Shown here in pieces: positions 53,400-62,305 of a DNA stretch of 64,000 nt. The notes under the pieces are model-generated. The model worked only from the letters and a program-made list of their open reading frames with translations. It had not been told where the DNA came from and did no database searches. Every line of letters starts with the position of its first letter. Position 1 is the first letter of the stretch. This DNA comes from Streptomyces shenzhenensis (lineage in GTDB: Bacteria > Actinomycetota > Actinomycetes > Streptomycetales > Streptomycetaceae): positions 1 to 64,000 of the forward strand of contig NZ_PENI01000021.1 in assembly GCF_003688995.1 (NCBI RefSeq), given 5' to 3'. Position numbers and translations under genes: made by a program.

Positions 53400-53719
53400 T
53401 CAGCCAGGAGATCCGGCTGCGCCGGTACCCCAGCGGCCGGGCGGGCGCGGACGACTTCGTGACCGTCGAGCGCGCGGTACGGCCGCCCGCCCAGGACGAG
53501 GTCCGCGTCCGGAACCTCATTATGCGGGACCAGATGGCCTGGGTCGGGCTCACCCAGGTGGCTCGCATGGCACCCGGGTTGACCGTCCTCGTCTCCGCCG
53601 CGTGGTGTGCGGAGCGATCTCCGGCTGCGACGCCGAGACCCGGCCACGGTCTACGAGGGCCTGGCCACGCCGTCACCACGTTCCTCGACATGATGTCCGG
53701 CCGCACCACGGGGCCGTGA
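53396..53719 (+). pseudogene. NADP-dependent oxidoreductase remnant (central part deleted)
   Basis: ATG 53396 overlaps the amidase stop. The first 60 codons are the N-terminus of an MDR NADP-dependent oxidoreductase (SQEIRLRRYPSGRAGADDF, VRNLIMRDQMAWVGLTQV). Near the end the sequence gives the family C-terminus, partly in another frame (ATVYEGLA) and then in this frame (HAVTTFLDMMSGRTTG). About 250 central residues, including the cofactor domain, are missing. Not functional. Confidence 0.7.
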
Positions 53720-53803
53720 CCGCTCACGGAGGAACAGACCGAGGTGCCGCCGGACCGACACCGGTCCTGCGGCACCCCGCCCCATGACGATGAGCCTCGG
53801 AGG

Positions 53804-55423
53804 TCAGCCGAACGCTTCTCCGTGCACGACCTTGCCGCCCACCACGGTACGGAGCACCGGGCGGCCCGCGGCCTCGTACAGCTCGGAGAGGTCTGCCTCC
53901 ACCGGGTCCACGTCGAGCTCCACCCAGTCGGCCAGGAACCCGGGTGCCAGGCGTCCCCGCTCCTGGTCGGCGAAGCAGTACCTCGCCGCTCCGGTGGTGT
54001 ACATCGCCAGCGCCTCTTCGGCCGAGACCGCCTGATCCGCGCCCAGCGGCCGCTCACGGCCCCGCACCTGACGGCTGCGCGCCTGCCACATGCCGAAGAG
54101 GGGGGACATCGGGAAGTCCGGCCCATCGGAACCCCCTGCCAGTGTCACACCCGCGTCGGCCCAGTCACGCAAGGGCGCCAGCCTGGCCTCGTCACCGAAC
54201 TTGTCGGCGAGACCGGCCGCCACCCGCCACTGCATGGCGGGTTGGGTCGACAGCAGCACTCCGAGTCGTGCCGCGCGGCGCATGTCGGCACGGGACGGCC
54301 ATAGATAGGCATGCATGACCGACAACCGCAGGGGCGCGACCGGCCATTGCCTGTCGACCGCCTCGAAGACGTCGAGCGCGAGGGTCACCGCCGCATCGCC
54401 GACCGCGTGCACCGCCACCGAGTTGCCGTTCTCGGCACAATCGGCCACAAGGTCGGCGAAGACATCGGCCGGGCAGGTGAGATTGCCGTGATACCCGTCG
54501 GTTCGGGGCCAGACGCCGGAGATCAGCGCCGTGCCGAACCCACCCGCGCCGTCGAGATAGATCTTCAACGGGCCACGCCTGAACCAGACATCGCCTCGGC
54601 CGGTCGCCACACCGCCGGGACCGAGCGATGCCAAGAACTCCTGTGCCGGGCGGGCGGTGTCCGCGAGCGGCATTCCCATCGTGCGCAGGGTGAGCCGGCC
54701 CTCCGCGACCGCTTCGGCGTACACCTCCATCTCGGCGGGAACCAGGCCCGGTTCGCCGGCTCCGGTGATCCCGAGCGTATGCAGATACGCCTGTGCCTCG
54801 GCCAGCGCCGCTCGGCGCTCTTCGTGGGTGATCTCCGGAACCCGTGACATGACGAGATCGGCGGCCGGACGTTCGACCAGGAGCCCGGTCGGTGTCCCCG
54901 CCGCGTCGCGCTCGATGCGGCCGCCGACCGGCTCGGGGATTGCGGCGTCGATGCCGCAGCGTCGTAGCGCCTCGGTGTTGGCGATGGCGTCGTGCGTGCG
55001 CCGGTCCAGGACGACGGGACGGCCGCCGGTGACCTTGTCCAGATCGTGCCGGTCGGGCAGCCTGCCCTCGGCGAGGTCCTCGGCATGGAAATGGGCGCCG
55101 ACGACGGCCCAGTCGAGATCCGGCCGCTCCGCCAGCCAGGCCCCGATGCGCTCACAGACCTCCGCCACCGAGGAGGCCTCCGAGATCGTCAGGCGGCGTC
55201 GCTCGATGCCGACGACCAGCGTGTGCAGGTGGGAGTCGAGGAAGCCGGGCACCACCACTCCCGCCGCCTCGACCTCGTGAGAGCCGGGAGCCATGGCGCG
55301 CAGACGATCGGGCTCGCCGAGCGCCGTGATGCGGTCGCCGGTCACGAGCATGCCGCGGACAACCTGCTGGGCCGGATCCATGGTTCGGATCCGGCCCAGC
55401 AGGAGCAGCCGGTCGCCGGTCAC
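53804..55423 (-). CDS. YtcJ-like amidohydrolase (amidohydrolase_3)
   Basis: A 539-residue metal-dependent amidohydrolase. The HxH motif is in VVVPGFLDSHLHTLVVG. Later metal residues lie in VAVHAVGDAA (His), VMHAYLWPS and LAGGSDGPDFPMSP (Asp). Residues before 55 and after 470 form the composite beta sandwich (VVGGKVVHGE at the end). This family includes N-substituted formamide deformylase (NfdA), which fits the formamide-type neighbours, but also many others. GTG 55423 overlaps the stop of the binding-protein gene (GTGA). Confidence 0.85.
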   Translation of the reverse strand: MTGDRLLLLGRIRTMDPAQQVVRGMLVTGDRITALGEPDRLRAMAPGSHEVEAAGVVVPGFLDSHLHTLVVGIERRRLTISEASSVAEVCERIGAWLAERPDLDWAVVGAHFHAEDLAEGRLPDRHDLDKVTGGRPVVLDRRTHDAIANTEALRRCGIDAAIPEPVGGRIERDAAGTPTGLLVERPAADLVMSRVPEITHEERRAALAEAQAYLHTLGITGAGEPGLVPAEMEVYAEAVAEGRLTLRTMGMPLADTARPAQEFLASLGPGGVATGRGDVWFRRGPLKIYLDGAGGFGTALISGVWPRTDGYHGNLTCPADVFADLVADCAENGNSVAVHAVGDAAVTLALDVFEAVDRQWPVAPLRLSVMHAYLWPSRADMRRAARLGVLLSTQPAMQWRVAAGLADKFGDEARLAPLRDWADAGVTLAGGSDGPDFPMSPLFGMWQARSRQVRGRERPLGADQAVSAEEALAMYTTGAARYCFADQERGRLAPGFLADWVELDVDPVEADLSELYEAAGRPVLRTVVGGKVVHGEAFG

Positions 55424-56523
55424 CCGGCCAGCCACTTGGTGTACCAGGCCAGCAGCGCGTCGTCCTGCTTGGCGCGGGCCTCGGAGTCCTGATACACGAC
55501 GTCCTTGTGCTCAGGGGAGTTGACGATGTTGGCCTTCGTCCTGGCATCCATGTGCTTGAACGCATCCGGGTTGCCGGGCCCGTACCCGGTGAGCTTCGCG
55601 AACTGGGCCTGCCGCTGCGGCTCGTTGAACACCTTGGCGAGCGCCTGGATGTTGGAAGTGTCGGGCGCCTGCTTCGGAATCGCCATCACGTTCGGCGAGA
55701 CGATCGCCTGGTTCCAGGAGATCGTCACGTCCACCCCCTGCTGCAGCAGGCCGTAGGCCTGCCCGGACGGGCCGGCCACCACCGCGGCGGTGTGCGAGGT
55801 CAGGAGCTGCTGGATCTGCGGGTAGGAGGTGTAGAAGACCATGTGCGGCCGCAGCTCGTTGAGCTTGGTGGTGCACAGGTCCAGACGGAGCGGGTAGAGG
55901 TTCTTCACGGAGATACCGGAGGCGAGTTCGGCCATCTCGCATGCGCTGTCATAGCTTCCCGGGCTGCCCATCCAGCCTCGCTTGCCCGGGTACTTCTTGA
56001 CGTCGAAGAAGTCCGCCCACGTCTTCGGCCCGCCGTTGGGGAAGGTGGCGGCCAGATAGGCCTGCACGTGCCCGACGGAGAACGTCCCGAACGCGTGGTC
56101 GCGGATGTTCTCCGGGAGGTTGGTGTCCCGGGGTACGTCGGGATCCAGCTCCGCGATGTTGGCCTTGTTCCGGTACACCTGGTCGAGTCCGACGTGGATC
56201 GCGTCGTAAGCGCCCTTGCCTCCCGACAGCATCGTGTTGGCGATCGAGTCGCTCTCGACCTCGGACGCCACCTTGACCCCGGTGTCCTTGGTGAAGTCGT
56301 CGAAGTACGCCGTGTAGCGGGCCTTGTTGGTGGTGCCGCCGAAGTCGGCCCACACGACGCGACCGCTGAGGCCGCTCCCCGATGCGCCCTCGGTGGCGGA
56401 GCCACCGCTCGACCCACAGGCGGACAACACCATCGCGAGGGCGGCACCGGCGCCGACCGCGGCGATGGCGCCACGCCGGCGCCAGCCGAGGATTCTCTTC
56501 AATGCAGCCAAGACTGCCTCCAT
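55420..56523 (-). CDS. PotD-like substrate-binding lipoprotein
   Basis: A 367-residue extracellular solute-binding protein of the spermidine/putrescine-type group. The lipoprotein signal ends ALAMVLSACGSS. The mature protein starts VVWADFGGTTNKARYTAYFD and includes YDAIHVGLDQVYRNKANIAE and FPNGGPKTWADFFDVKKYPG. ATG 56523 (MEAVLAAL) gives a normal signal; the frame is open to 56568 across the operator. No permease or ATPase gene accompanies it here, so it must use a transporter encoded elsewhere. It is first in a two-gene unit with the amidohydrolase. Confidence 0.85.
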   Translation of the reverse strand: MEAVLAALKRILGWRRRGAIAAVGAGAALAMVLSACGSSGGSATEGASGSGLSGRVVWADFGGTTNKARYTAYFDDFTKDTGVKVASEVESDSIANTMLSGGKGAYDAIHVGLDQVYRNKANIAELDPDVPRDTNLPENIRDHAFGTFSVGHVQAYLAATFPNGGPKTWADFFDVKKYPGKRGWMGSPGSYDSACEMAELASGISVKNLYPLRLDLCTTKLNELRPHMVFYTSYPQIQQLLTSHTAAVVAGPSGQAYGLLQQGVDVTISWNQAIVSPNVMAIPKQAPDTSNIQALAKVFNEPQRQAQFAKLTGYGPGNPDAFKHMDARTKANIVNSPEHKDVVYQDSEARAKQDDALLAWYTKWLAG

Positions 56524-56557
56524 AGTCGTACGTGGCAGGGTCTTCGATGGCGACCCG

Positions 56558-56590
56558 ATTGGATCCAATCCAACCTTCGATGGATCCGTA
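56558..56590. promoter_or_regulatory. Tandem GGATCC boxes (site B)
   Basis: ATTGGATCCAAT (56558-56569) is a perfect 12-bp palindrome. GATGGATCCGTA (56579-56590) follows, with the GGATCC cores 21 bp apart. It lies between the DMFase large-subunit stop and the binding-protein start, so it should control the binding protein and amidohydrolase. Confidence 0.75.
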
Positions 56591-56628
56591 TCGTAATATC
56601 CGCATCCAGAATTCGTGTATCGATCGTG

Positions 56629-58896
56629 TTACGGCATCGGATCCAGCACCGGGTCATCGCCGCAGAACCGGTCCAGGACGTTGCCGAACAGCCGACCGAT
56701 CTCGGTGTGGCCGCCGAGATCGTAGAGCGCACCGGCGAAGGCGATGGATCCGGTCGAGAAGACGGCGCCCCCTCCGTCCCGCGGCACCAGGACCACATCC
56801 GAACGGACACGTGGGTTCCGCCGCCCGCCCAGGACCCGGCTGGTCATGTTGAAGTTCTCCCGGGCCTCCAACATGTCATCGGAATGCCCGGCCGAGGTGG
56901 CCAGGATGATCGCCTCGGGGGCCGTCCCGAGCAGCGGATCGACGGAGTCGATCTCCAGTCCTGCCGCGGCTCGGGAGACACCGTAGGAGCCGAACTCGTC
57001 CACGTCCACTCCCTCGAAGAGCCAGTCGACACGTGGATCGCGCGCCACTCGCACGTAGCCGGCCGACGCCCCGGCGTTCCCGGCGGCCACGAAACCGACG
57101 CCGAAGCCCTTCTGCGGCGCCCTGCCGTTGAAGCGCCACGGGCCGCCCAGGTGTCCGGTGAACGCGAGGTGGTACTCCCCCGGATCTGCGGACCACGCCT
57201 GAGTGCCGCCCCAGCGCCGGATCTCGATGACCTGGTCGTCCTCCGGATCGTGGCCCGTCACCCAGTACATCCCGTTGCCGCCGAGGTATACCAGCCGCCC
57301 GCCGTTCGCGACATAGCTCTCGTAGCTGTCCAGCATCTGGGCGGTCGGGTATTCGGGATGCGTGCCGGTGATGACCACCCGGTAGCGGGAGAGCAGCCGG
57401 CCGCCCTCCCGTCGGAGATCGTGATCCGTCACGACGTCGACCGCCCTGCCGGTACGGTCGAGCCAGTCGATCAGCTGCATGTCACCGGTGAACTGCCAGA
57501 CCGGAGCATTGTGGTCGTAGACCCGCTCACGCAAGGTCAGCAGCGGGCGCCGCCAGCTCGAGTAGCAGACACCCGCACCGTCGCCGTGGGCCTCGTACAG
57601 CGAGTAGCCCAGGTCCCTGCGGGAATCACGGAAGAGCTCGAAGTCGTCGAGCGTGGGAACCATCTGGCTCCAGACCTGCGTACGCGGGCTGTCGACGCCG
57701 ACGTGGTCATTGCCGTACGCGAGATAGCTGTTGGTCGGCAGCACCACCAGGATCTCCGAGGTCGCCTCGTCCGCCGGCGGCGCGACGAAGACCGGGACGG
57801 TGTCACGCCCGCCGGACGTGTCGGAGAGAACAATGCCGTAGACGCCGCTGGGCAGTTCGTCAGGAAGTGTGAGCTCGCCCTGGAAGCGCCACGAGCAGTC
57901 GGTCATGTCGTCGCGGTGCAGGTGAAGAGCCGCGTACTGAGCGGGAGCGAAGCGGTAGTCGGCGACGTCGCCGTCCCAGGCCGAGGAGCGCACGGCGCGC
58001 TGCGGATGATTGACCGCTGCGCCGTGCAGGCCGTGCGGCCCGGCATCGGTCACCCGGCTGGTGCGCACGATGCCCGCGCGGGTGATCGCTGCGGCCAGGT
58101 CCCAGTGAGCCAGCAGAGCAGGGTGCGCGACCAGCTCACGGCGTCCACCGGTCGCGGTCGCGTCGGCGACCAGGACCGGCGACTCGATGCGCCCGTCGTA
58201 CGGAATCTGCGGCCCGGTGGGGGCAAGGTGCGAGCCGCCCCAGAGAAGCGTGGCGGAGGAGGACACGGGCGCGCCGGGCAGCTCCGCCGACGCGGACACC
58301 GCAGCGACGGCGGGACGGACCGACCGGTTGGACTCGAAGGTTCCGGCCTGCTCGACCACGAGTCGCACCTCCTGGCCCGCGCTGCCGCCGATGCCGGCGC
58401 GAAGCTCGTACCAGCACCACGATCGGACCTCGCTGTCGACCGTGACCTCCACAGGTCCGGCGTCCGTGGTGACTCTCAGGGCGAACCGCCCCCGCTCGTC
58501 GAGGCCGAGCCACCACCCGCCGCCGTGACCGCCATGGGACAGAAGTGTCTGCGCACCGTCGCCGACACGTGTCGGCATCACCGCCAGTGCGACGACGAGG
58601 CCGGCGGGCCGGATCCCGGGGACGTCGTCCACACGTACGTACGAGCCCACCGGCGAGACCTGATCGATGCCGGGCGCCTCGATCACCTCGGCCCCCGCCA
58701 CCGGCGACTGACGGCGTGGCACACCGGCGGAGGGGATCGCCAGCGCATGGAGCCGAACCAGTTCTCCCCTCCAGCTGTCCGCGGTGGTGCTCACTGCCAG
58801 CCTGACCGTCTCACCGGGCCGGTAGGAGACCCGGTCGGTGTAGCCCATCACGCCCGGCGGCACCAGGACCGGCCGCGCTTCCTCACCCATCGACAT
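56629..58896 (-). CDS. dmfA2: N,N-dimethylformamidase large (beta) subunit
   Basis: A 755-residue protein of the DMFase beta-subunit family, which hydrolyses N,N-dimethylformamide to dimethylamine and formate at a mononuclear iron. Residues 115-260 look like a LamG/concanavalin-like beta sandwich; the C-terminal half is the catalytic domain. The iron ligands known from the Paracoccus enzyme (Tyr440, His519, Glu521) align at a constant offset of six to Tyr434 (YSLYEAHG), His513 and Glu515 (ITGTHPEYP). The small subunit is directly upstream (50 bp). Actual substrate may be another N-substituted amide. Confidence 0.85.
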   Translation of the reverse strand: MSMGEEARPVLVPPGVMGYTDRVSYRPGETVRLAVSTTADSWRGELVRLHALAIPSAGVPRRQSPVAGAEVIEAPGIDQVSPVGSYVRVDDVPGIRPAGLVVALAVMPTRVGDGAQTLLSHGGHGGGWWLGLDERGRFALRVTTDAGPVEVTVDSEVRSWCWYELRAGIGGSAGQEVRLVVEQAGTFESNRSVRPAVAAVSASAELPGAPVSSSATLLWGGSHLAPTGPQIPYDGRIESPVLVADATATGGRRELVAHPALLAHWDLAAAITRAGIVRTSRVTDAGPHGLHGAAVNHPQRAVRSSAWDGDVADYRFAPAQYAALHLHRDDMTDCSWRFQGELTLPDELPSGVYGIVLSDTSGGRDTVPVFVAPPADEATSEILVVLPTNSYLAYGNDHVGVDSPRTQVWSQMVPTLDDFELFRDSRRDLGYSLYEAHGDGAGVCYSSWRRPLLTLRERVYDHNAPVWQFTGDMQLIDWLDRTGRAVDVVTDHDLRREGGRLLSRYRVVITGTHPEYPTAQMLDSYESYVANGGRLVYLGGNGMYWVTGHDPEDDQVIEIRRWGGTQAWSADPGEYHLAFTGHLGGPWRFNGRAPQKGFGVGFVAAGNAGASAGYVRVARDPRVDWLFEGVDVDEFGSYGVSRAAAGLEIDSVDPLLGTAPEAIILATSAGHSDDMLEARENFNMTSRVLGGRRNPRVRSDVVLVPRDGGGAVFSTGSIAFAGALYDLGGHTEIGRLFGNVLDRFCGDDPVLDPMP

Positions 58897-58946
58897 GCCT
58901 CGCTCTCCCTCTCGTCCTCAGCCCGCCGACATGAGCCCGAGCCGGC

Positions 58947-59273
58947 TCACCACGTCACGCCGTAGTCGCGCAGCCGCCGCAGGAACACCGCGTGCTCGGC
59001 CTCGTCCCGGGTGCGGTGCGGAACCTCGCCCAGCAGCTCCGGCACACCTCCGCGCTCCCGCGATCGGACCCCGATCGCGAACCCGTCCTCGGTCGTCACG
59101 ATGAGATAGCGAGGCTTCTCCGGATCCGGATTCCGGCGCACGAAGTCCATCACCTCGACCACATCGGGCGGGTAGGGAGGGTCGGGCTGTGCCGCCGCCC
59201 TCTCGATCAAGGTGGCCGTCACCATCGACTTGATCCGCGCCAGGATCACTTCGTCCTGGACTGTCAGCGCCAT
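58947..59273 (-). CDS. dmfA1: N,N-dimethylformamidase small (alpha) subunit
   Basis: A 108-residue protein. The tail GGVPELLGEVPHRTRDEAEH followed by AVFLRRLRDYGV matches the pattern of the DMFase small subunit (…ELPELG…EEAMHAVFLRRI…), which is about 132 residues in the known enzyme, so this one is shorter at the N-terminus. The centre (DVVEVMDFVRRNPDPEKPRY) matches a shared P.YL..V..YFR-like stretch loosely. Position just upstream of the large subunit supports the call. Confidence 0.78.
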   Translation of the reverse strand: MALTVQDEVILARIKSMVTATLIERAAAQPDPPYPPDVVEVMDFVRRNPDPEKPRYLIVTTEDGFAIGVRSRERGGVPELLGEVPHRTRDEAEHAVFLRRLRDYGVTW

Positions 59274-59333
59274 CTCGTGTCCTCCCGATAGCTCTCCGGA
59301 CAGATGCCGCGTCGCCTGCCGCGGCCGGGGATC

Positions 59334-60875
59334 TCAGAACATCCCGAAGTACTCCCGCTGCTCCCAGTCGGAGACATGCCGCAGGTAACGCTCGTACTCG
59401 GTGCGCTTGAGGTGGACGTACCAGTCGACGACGACGTCCCCGAACGCGGACCGGAACGCCTGATCCGTCTCCAGGGCCGAGACCGCCTCGCCCAGCGAGC
59501 GTGGCAGCGGCGGCGCGTCCGCGGCATAGGGATCCGTCGTGGGGGCGCGGAGCTCCAGGCGGTTCGTGATCCCGTCGAGTCCGCTGACCAGTTGCGAGGC
59601 GATGTAGAGATAGGGGTTGGCCGCCGGCTCGCCCGAACGGTTCTCCAGCCTGGTGGCGGTATCGCCCGGACCACCGACCGCCCGCACCATCGCGCCCTTG
59701 TTGTCGATCCCCCAGGCCACCCGGTCGGGGGCGAGGCTGTAGGGCTGGTAGCGCTTGTAGCCGTTGACCGTCGGGGTCGCGAACGCGGCGGCAGCCGAGG
59801 CGTGCCGCAGGATCCCCTCCAGCCAGGAGCGGCCCGTGACCGACAGCACGTCGCTGGTGTCGTCGGCGTCGGGCATGAAAGCGGCCCTGTCGGTGTGGAT
59901 GTTCGTCAGGGACTGGTGCAGGTGCCATCCGGTCGACGCGGTCTCGGCCCCCTGAGGCCGGGACATGAAGGTCGCGTGATAGCCGAGCCGGCGGGCGATC
60001 TGCCGCACCGCGCTGCGGCACACCACCACAGCGTCCGCCGTCGCCGCGGCGTCGTCGGCCTCCATCGTCAGCTCCAGCTGGCTCGGTCCGAACTCCAGCT
60101 CCAGGGAACGCAACGGCAGGTCCAGCGACGTCAGTCCGAGATGGAGCTGCTGAACCAGGTCGTCGAGCCCGTCGAGGCTCTCCTCGTGCAGCAGTTGGGC
60201 CCCGCAGGTCGTCGGCGTCACGGCGGCCGCCAGACCTGGCGCGCCCGGCCGGCCGATCCGGCCCTGGTCCATCGGCTCCTCCGCACGACGGAAGACATGG
60301 AACTCCAGCTCGGCACCGACCGTCATCCGGTAGCCGCGTTCGGCGAGCGTGTCCAGCTGGCTGCGGAGCAGCGTTCGGCTGCAGAAGGGCACCGCCGTCC
60401 CGTCGGGGAAGACGACATCGCACAGCAGCCAGCCGGTGCGGGCGGCCCACGGCACGACCCGGAAGGAGGTCGGATCGGGGACCAGCACGATGTCACCGGC
60501 ACCCGAGAAACCGGAGACACCGACGCCGGTCTCGGCGGCGAAGACCGAGAACGCGGACATGCCCGAGGTGTCCTTGAGCAGGAGCGAGCTGGGCGCGGTG
60601 ATCCCTGAGCGCATCGCCGCCGAGACGGAGCTGCGCGTCAGCGTCTTGCCCCTGATCAGACCGTGCTGGTCCACGAAGCCGAAGCGCACCATCTCGATGC
60701 CGAGCTCGTCGATCACCCGGCGCATCTGGGCCGCGGCCGCATAGTGGGCCTCGGTCCAGAACCCGTGTCGTTCGATGAAGCCGCCGCGGTCCTTGGCCAG
60801 CATCGGGCGGGCGCTGCTGCCGCCACCGCCCTCGGCGACCTTGCGCTCGTCGGCGTTGCGCATGGACTCACGCAT
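59334..60875 (-). CDS. Glutamine-synthetase-like gamma-glutamyl-amide ligase
   Basis: A 513-residue GS-fold ligase. The beta-grasp N-terminus has FGFVDQHGLIRGKTL. The catalytic part shows TVGAELEFHVF and ELEFGPSQLELTM (metal-binding Glu), TGWHLHQSL (His of the ATP/metal site), and NGYKRYQPYSLAP with RLENRSGEPAANPY (Arg, Glu). It is not housekeeping GlnA; it resembles the GS-like proteins that couple an amine to glutamate (gamma-glutamylanilide or gamma-glutamylmethylamide synthetases). ATG 60875 overlaps the Rieske stop by 8 bp. In this cluster the amine could be methylamine or dimethylamine-derived (inference). Confidence 0.83.
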   Translation of the reverse strand: MRESMRNADERKVAEGGGGSSARPMLAKDRGGFIERHGFWTEAHYAAAAQMRRVIDELGIEMVRFGFVDQHGLIRGKTLTRSSVSAAMRSGITAPSSLLLKDTSGMSAFSVFAAETGVGVSGFSGAGDIVLVPDPTSFRVVPWAARTGWLLCDVVFPDGTAVPFCSRTLLRSQLDTLAERGYRMTVGAELEFHVFRRAEEPMDQGRIGRPGAPGLAAAVTPTTCGAQLLHEESLDGLDDLVQQLHLGLTSLDLPLRSLELEFGPSQLELTMEADDAAATADAVVVCRSAVRQIARRLGYHATFMSRPQGAETASTGWHLHQSLTNIHTDRAAFMPDADDTSDVLSVTGRSWLEGILRHASAAAAFATPTVNGYKRYQPYSLAPDRVAWGIDNKGAMVRAVGGPGDTATRLENRSGEPAANPYLYIASQLVSGLDGITNRLELRAPTTDPYAADAPPLPRSLGEAVSALETDQAFRSAFGDVVVDWYVHLKRTEYERYLRHVSDWEQREYFGMF

Positions 60876-62196
60876 CTGCGACCTCCGGCTGCGACCTGAA
60901 CCACGATGACGCCTGACGACGCTCGGTCTCCTTCTCCAGCCAGCGCTGCTGCCAGCCGTCGTTCGCCGCGATGGTGTCGACCGCCAGAGGACCGATGTAG
61001 GCAGCCGCCTCGGCCTCGTCGAGCGGGTGCGCCGGCGTGGGGCCGCCGGCTTCGAACGCGTCGATCGCCCGCAGCAGCAGGCGGCGGTTGGCGGTCACCG
61101 CGCGGTCGGAGACGCCCAGCCGCTCCTGCGTGCGGTCCTGGATGCTGCCCATGCTCTCGACCGCCCACTGGTCGTGGACGTTGATGTCCAGGCCCATTCC
61201 GGTGTAGGTGAGCTCGTTCTGCTCGCGGGCGTCGAAGCCCCAGTTGTTGCCCCGGTTCCGCAGCGGCCGGTAGTCCGGCAGCGAGACGTTCTCCAGCCGC
61301 TGGCGCAGCATCGTCTCCTTGTCCACGACCTCGTTGAAGTCGTAGAAGATCATGTACCAGTAGTGGTTCTCGTCGTCGATCGGAACGTGCCACTGGGTGA
61401 AGACCCGGTTGTTGCCGAAGGGCACGACGAAGGCGTTGGGGAACATCAGGTTCGTCACCCGGACGTGCTTGATCTCCTCGGTGAGCTGCCGCACCGCGAA
61501 GACCCGCAGCCCGTGCTCGGCGCTCTCCACCTCGATGTCGGGCCGGTAGTGGTCGCCGACCAGCTTGGAGAGCTTCTGCCCCGTGCCCTCCACCTCCTCG
61601 CTGAACTGCTGCCCGTAGACCTCGCGCGGGTCCTCCCCGATGAAGCGGTGGAGGAAGGAGACGTGGCTCGGGTCGATCCCGCCTTCGAGTCCCTGCAGCC
61701 AGTTGCACTCCCACAGGCCCTTGAAGGCGAAGGTGTACTCCTCAGGTGCGGTGAAGCAGTCGAAGGTCGGGAACGGCGGCGGGTCACCGGCGCCCATGTA
61801 GGTGAAGACGATGCCGTTGCGCTCGACGCAGGGGTAGTTCGAGATCCGGATCTTGTCGAGGAACTGGCTGTGCGCGGGCTCGGCCGGCTGCTCGACGCAG
61901 CGGCCTTCGTCGTTGTAGAGCCAGCCGTGGTAGAGACAGCGCAGTCCCCCGTCCTCGAGCCGCCCGAAGGAGAGGTCCACACCGCGGTGTGCGCAGAAGC
62001 GGCTGATCAGGCCCCACCCGTCAGCCCGTTTGAAGAGCACCAGGTCCTCCCCGAACAGCCGAACCGCCTTGACGGGTCGCTCGACCGGCATCTCCGACAC
62101 GAGCCCCGCCGGCTGCCAGTAGGACCGCATCAGGCCGCCGAGCGGCGTCCCGGGCCCGGTCTGGGTGAGTTTGTCGTTGTCGGCCTGTCTCAGCAC
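60868..62196 (-). CDS. Rieske non-heme iron oxygenase, phthalate-dioxygenase type
   Basis: A 442-residue oxygenase alpha subunit. Rieske [2Fe-2S] ligands are Cys68/His70 (RFCAHRGVDL) and Cys87/His90 (LRCLYHGWL). The bridging Asp175 and iron ligands His178 and His183 lie in GGIDPSHVSFLHRF, and the late segment HDQWAVESMG completes the family pattern. Such single-component-alpha oxygenases often do N- or O-demethylation or ring hydroxylation. The reductase at 62306-63250 is the obvious electron donor. The 8-bp overlap with the GS-like gene ties the two reactions together. Confidence 0.9.
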   Translation of the reverse strand: MLRQADNDKLTQTGPGTPLGGLMRSYWQPAGLVSEMPVERPVKAVRLFGEDLVLFKRADGWGLISRFCAHRGVDLSFGRLEDGGLRCLYHGWLYNDEGRCVEQPAEPAHSQFLDKIRISNYPCVERNGIVFTYMGAGDPPPFPTFDCFTAPEEYTFAFKGLWECNWLQGLEGGIDPSHVSFLHRFIGEDPREVYGQQFSEEVEGTGQKLSKLVGDHYRPDIEVESAEHGLRVFAVRQLTEEIKHVRVTNLMFPNAFVVPFGNNRVFTQWHVPIDDENHYWYMIFYDFNEVVDKETMLRQRLENVSLPDYRPLRNRGNNWGFDAREQNELTYTGMGLDINVHDQWAVESMGSIQDRTQERLGVSDRAVTANRRLLLRAIDAFEAGGPTPAHPLDEAEAAAYIGPLAVDTIAANDGWQQRWLEKETERRQASSWFRSQPEVADA

Positions 62197-62305
62197 GGCT
62201 TCCTCCGTCGTAGGTCGGGCTCGTCAGGGTCGTGCGCCACGCTCACGCGCCCGTTGGAGGCGCAGCCGTGGAGAAGGGGGACGGGACGGCGGGCCGTCGT
62301 GAGGG

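Noticed and set aside
56639..56644. Another GGATCC near site B
   Set aside because: It lies inside the DMFase large-subunit coding end, lacks the TT flank and is 57 bp from its neighbour, so it does not follow the 21-bp pairing.
55507..58965. A 1152-codon open frame on the plus strand antisense to the binding protein and DMFase genes
   Set aside because: It mirrors the strongly GC-biased codons of real genes on the other strand and has no family features; the minus-strand genes have clear motifs.
58918..60450. A 510-codon open frame overlapping the GS-like gene in another frame
   Set aside because: Low-complexity composition and no ribosome site; the GS-like frame has the catalytic motifs.
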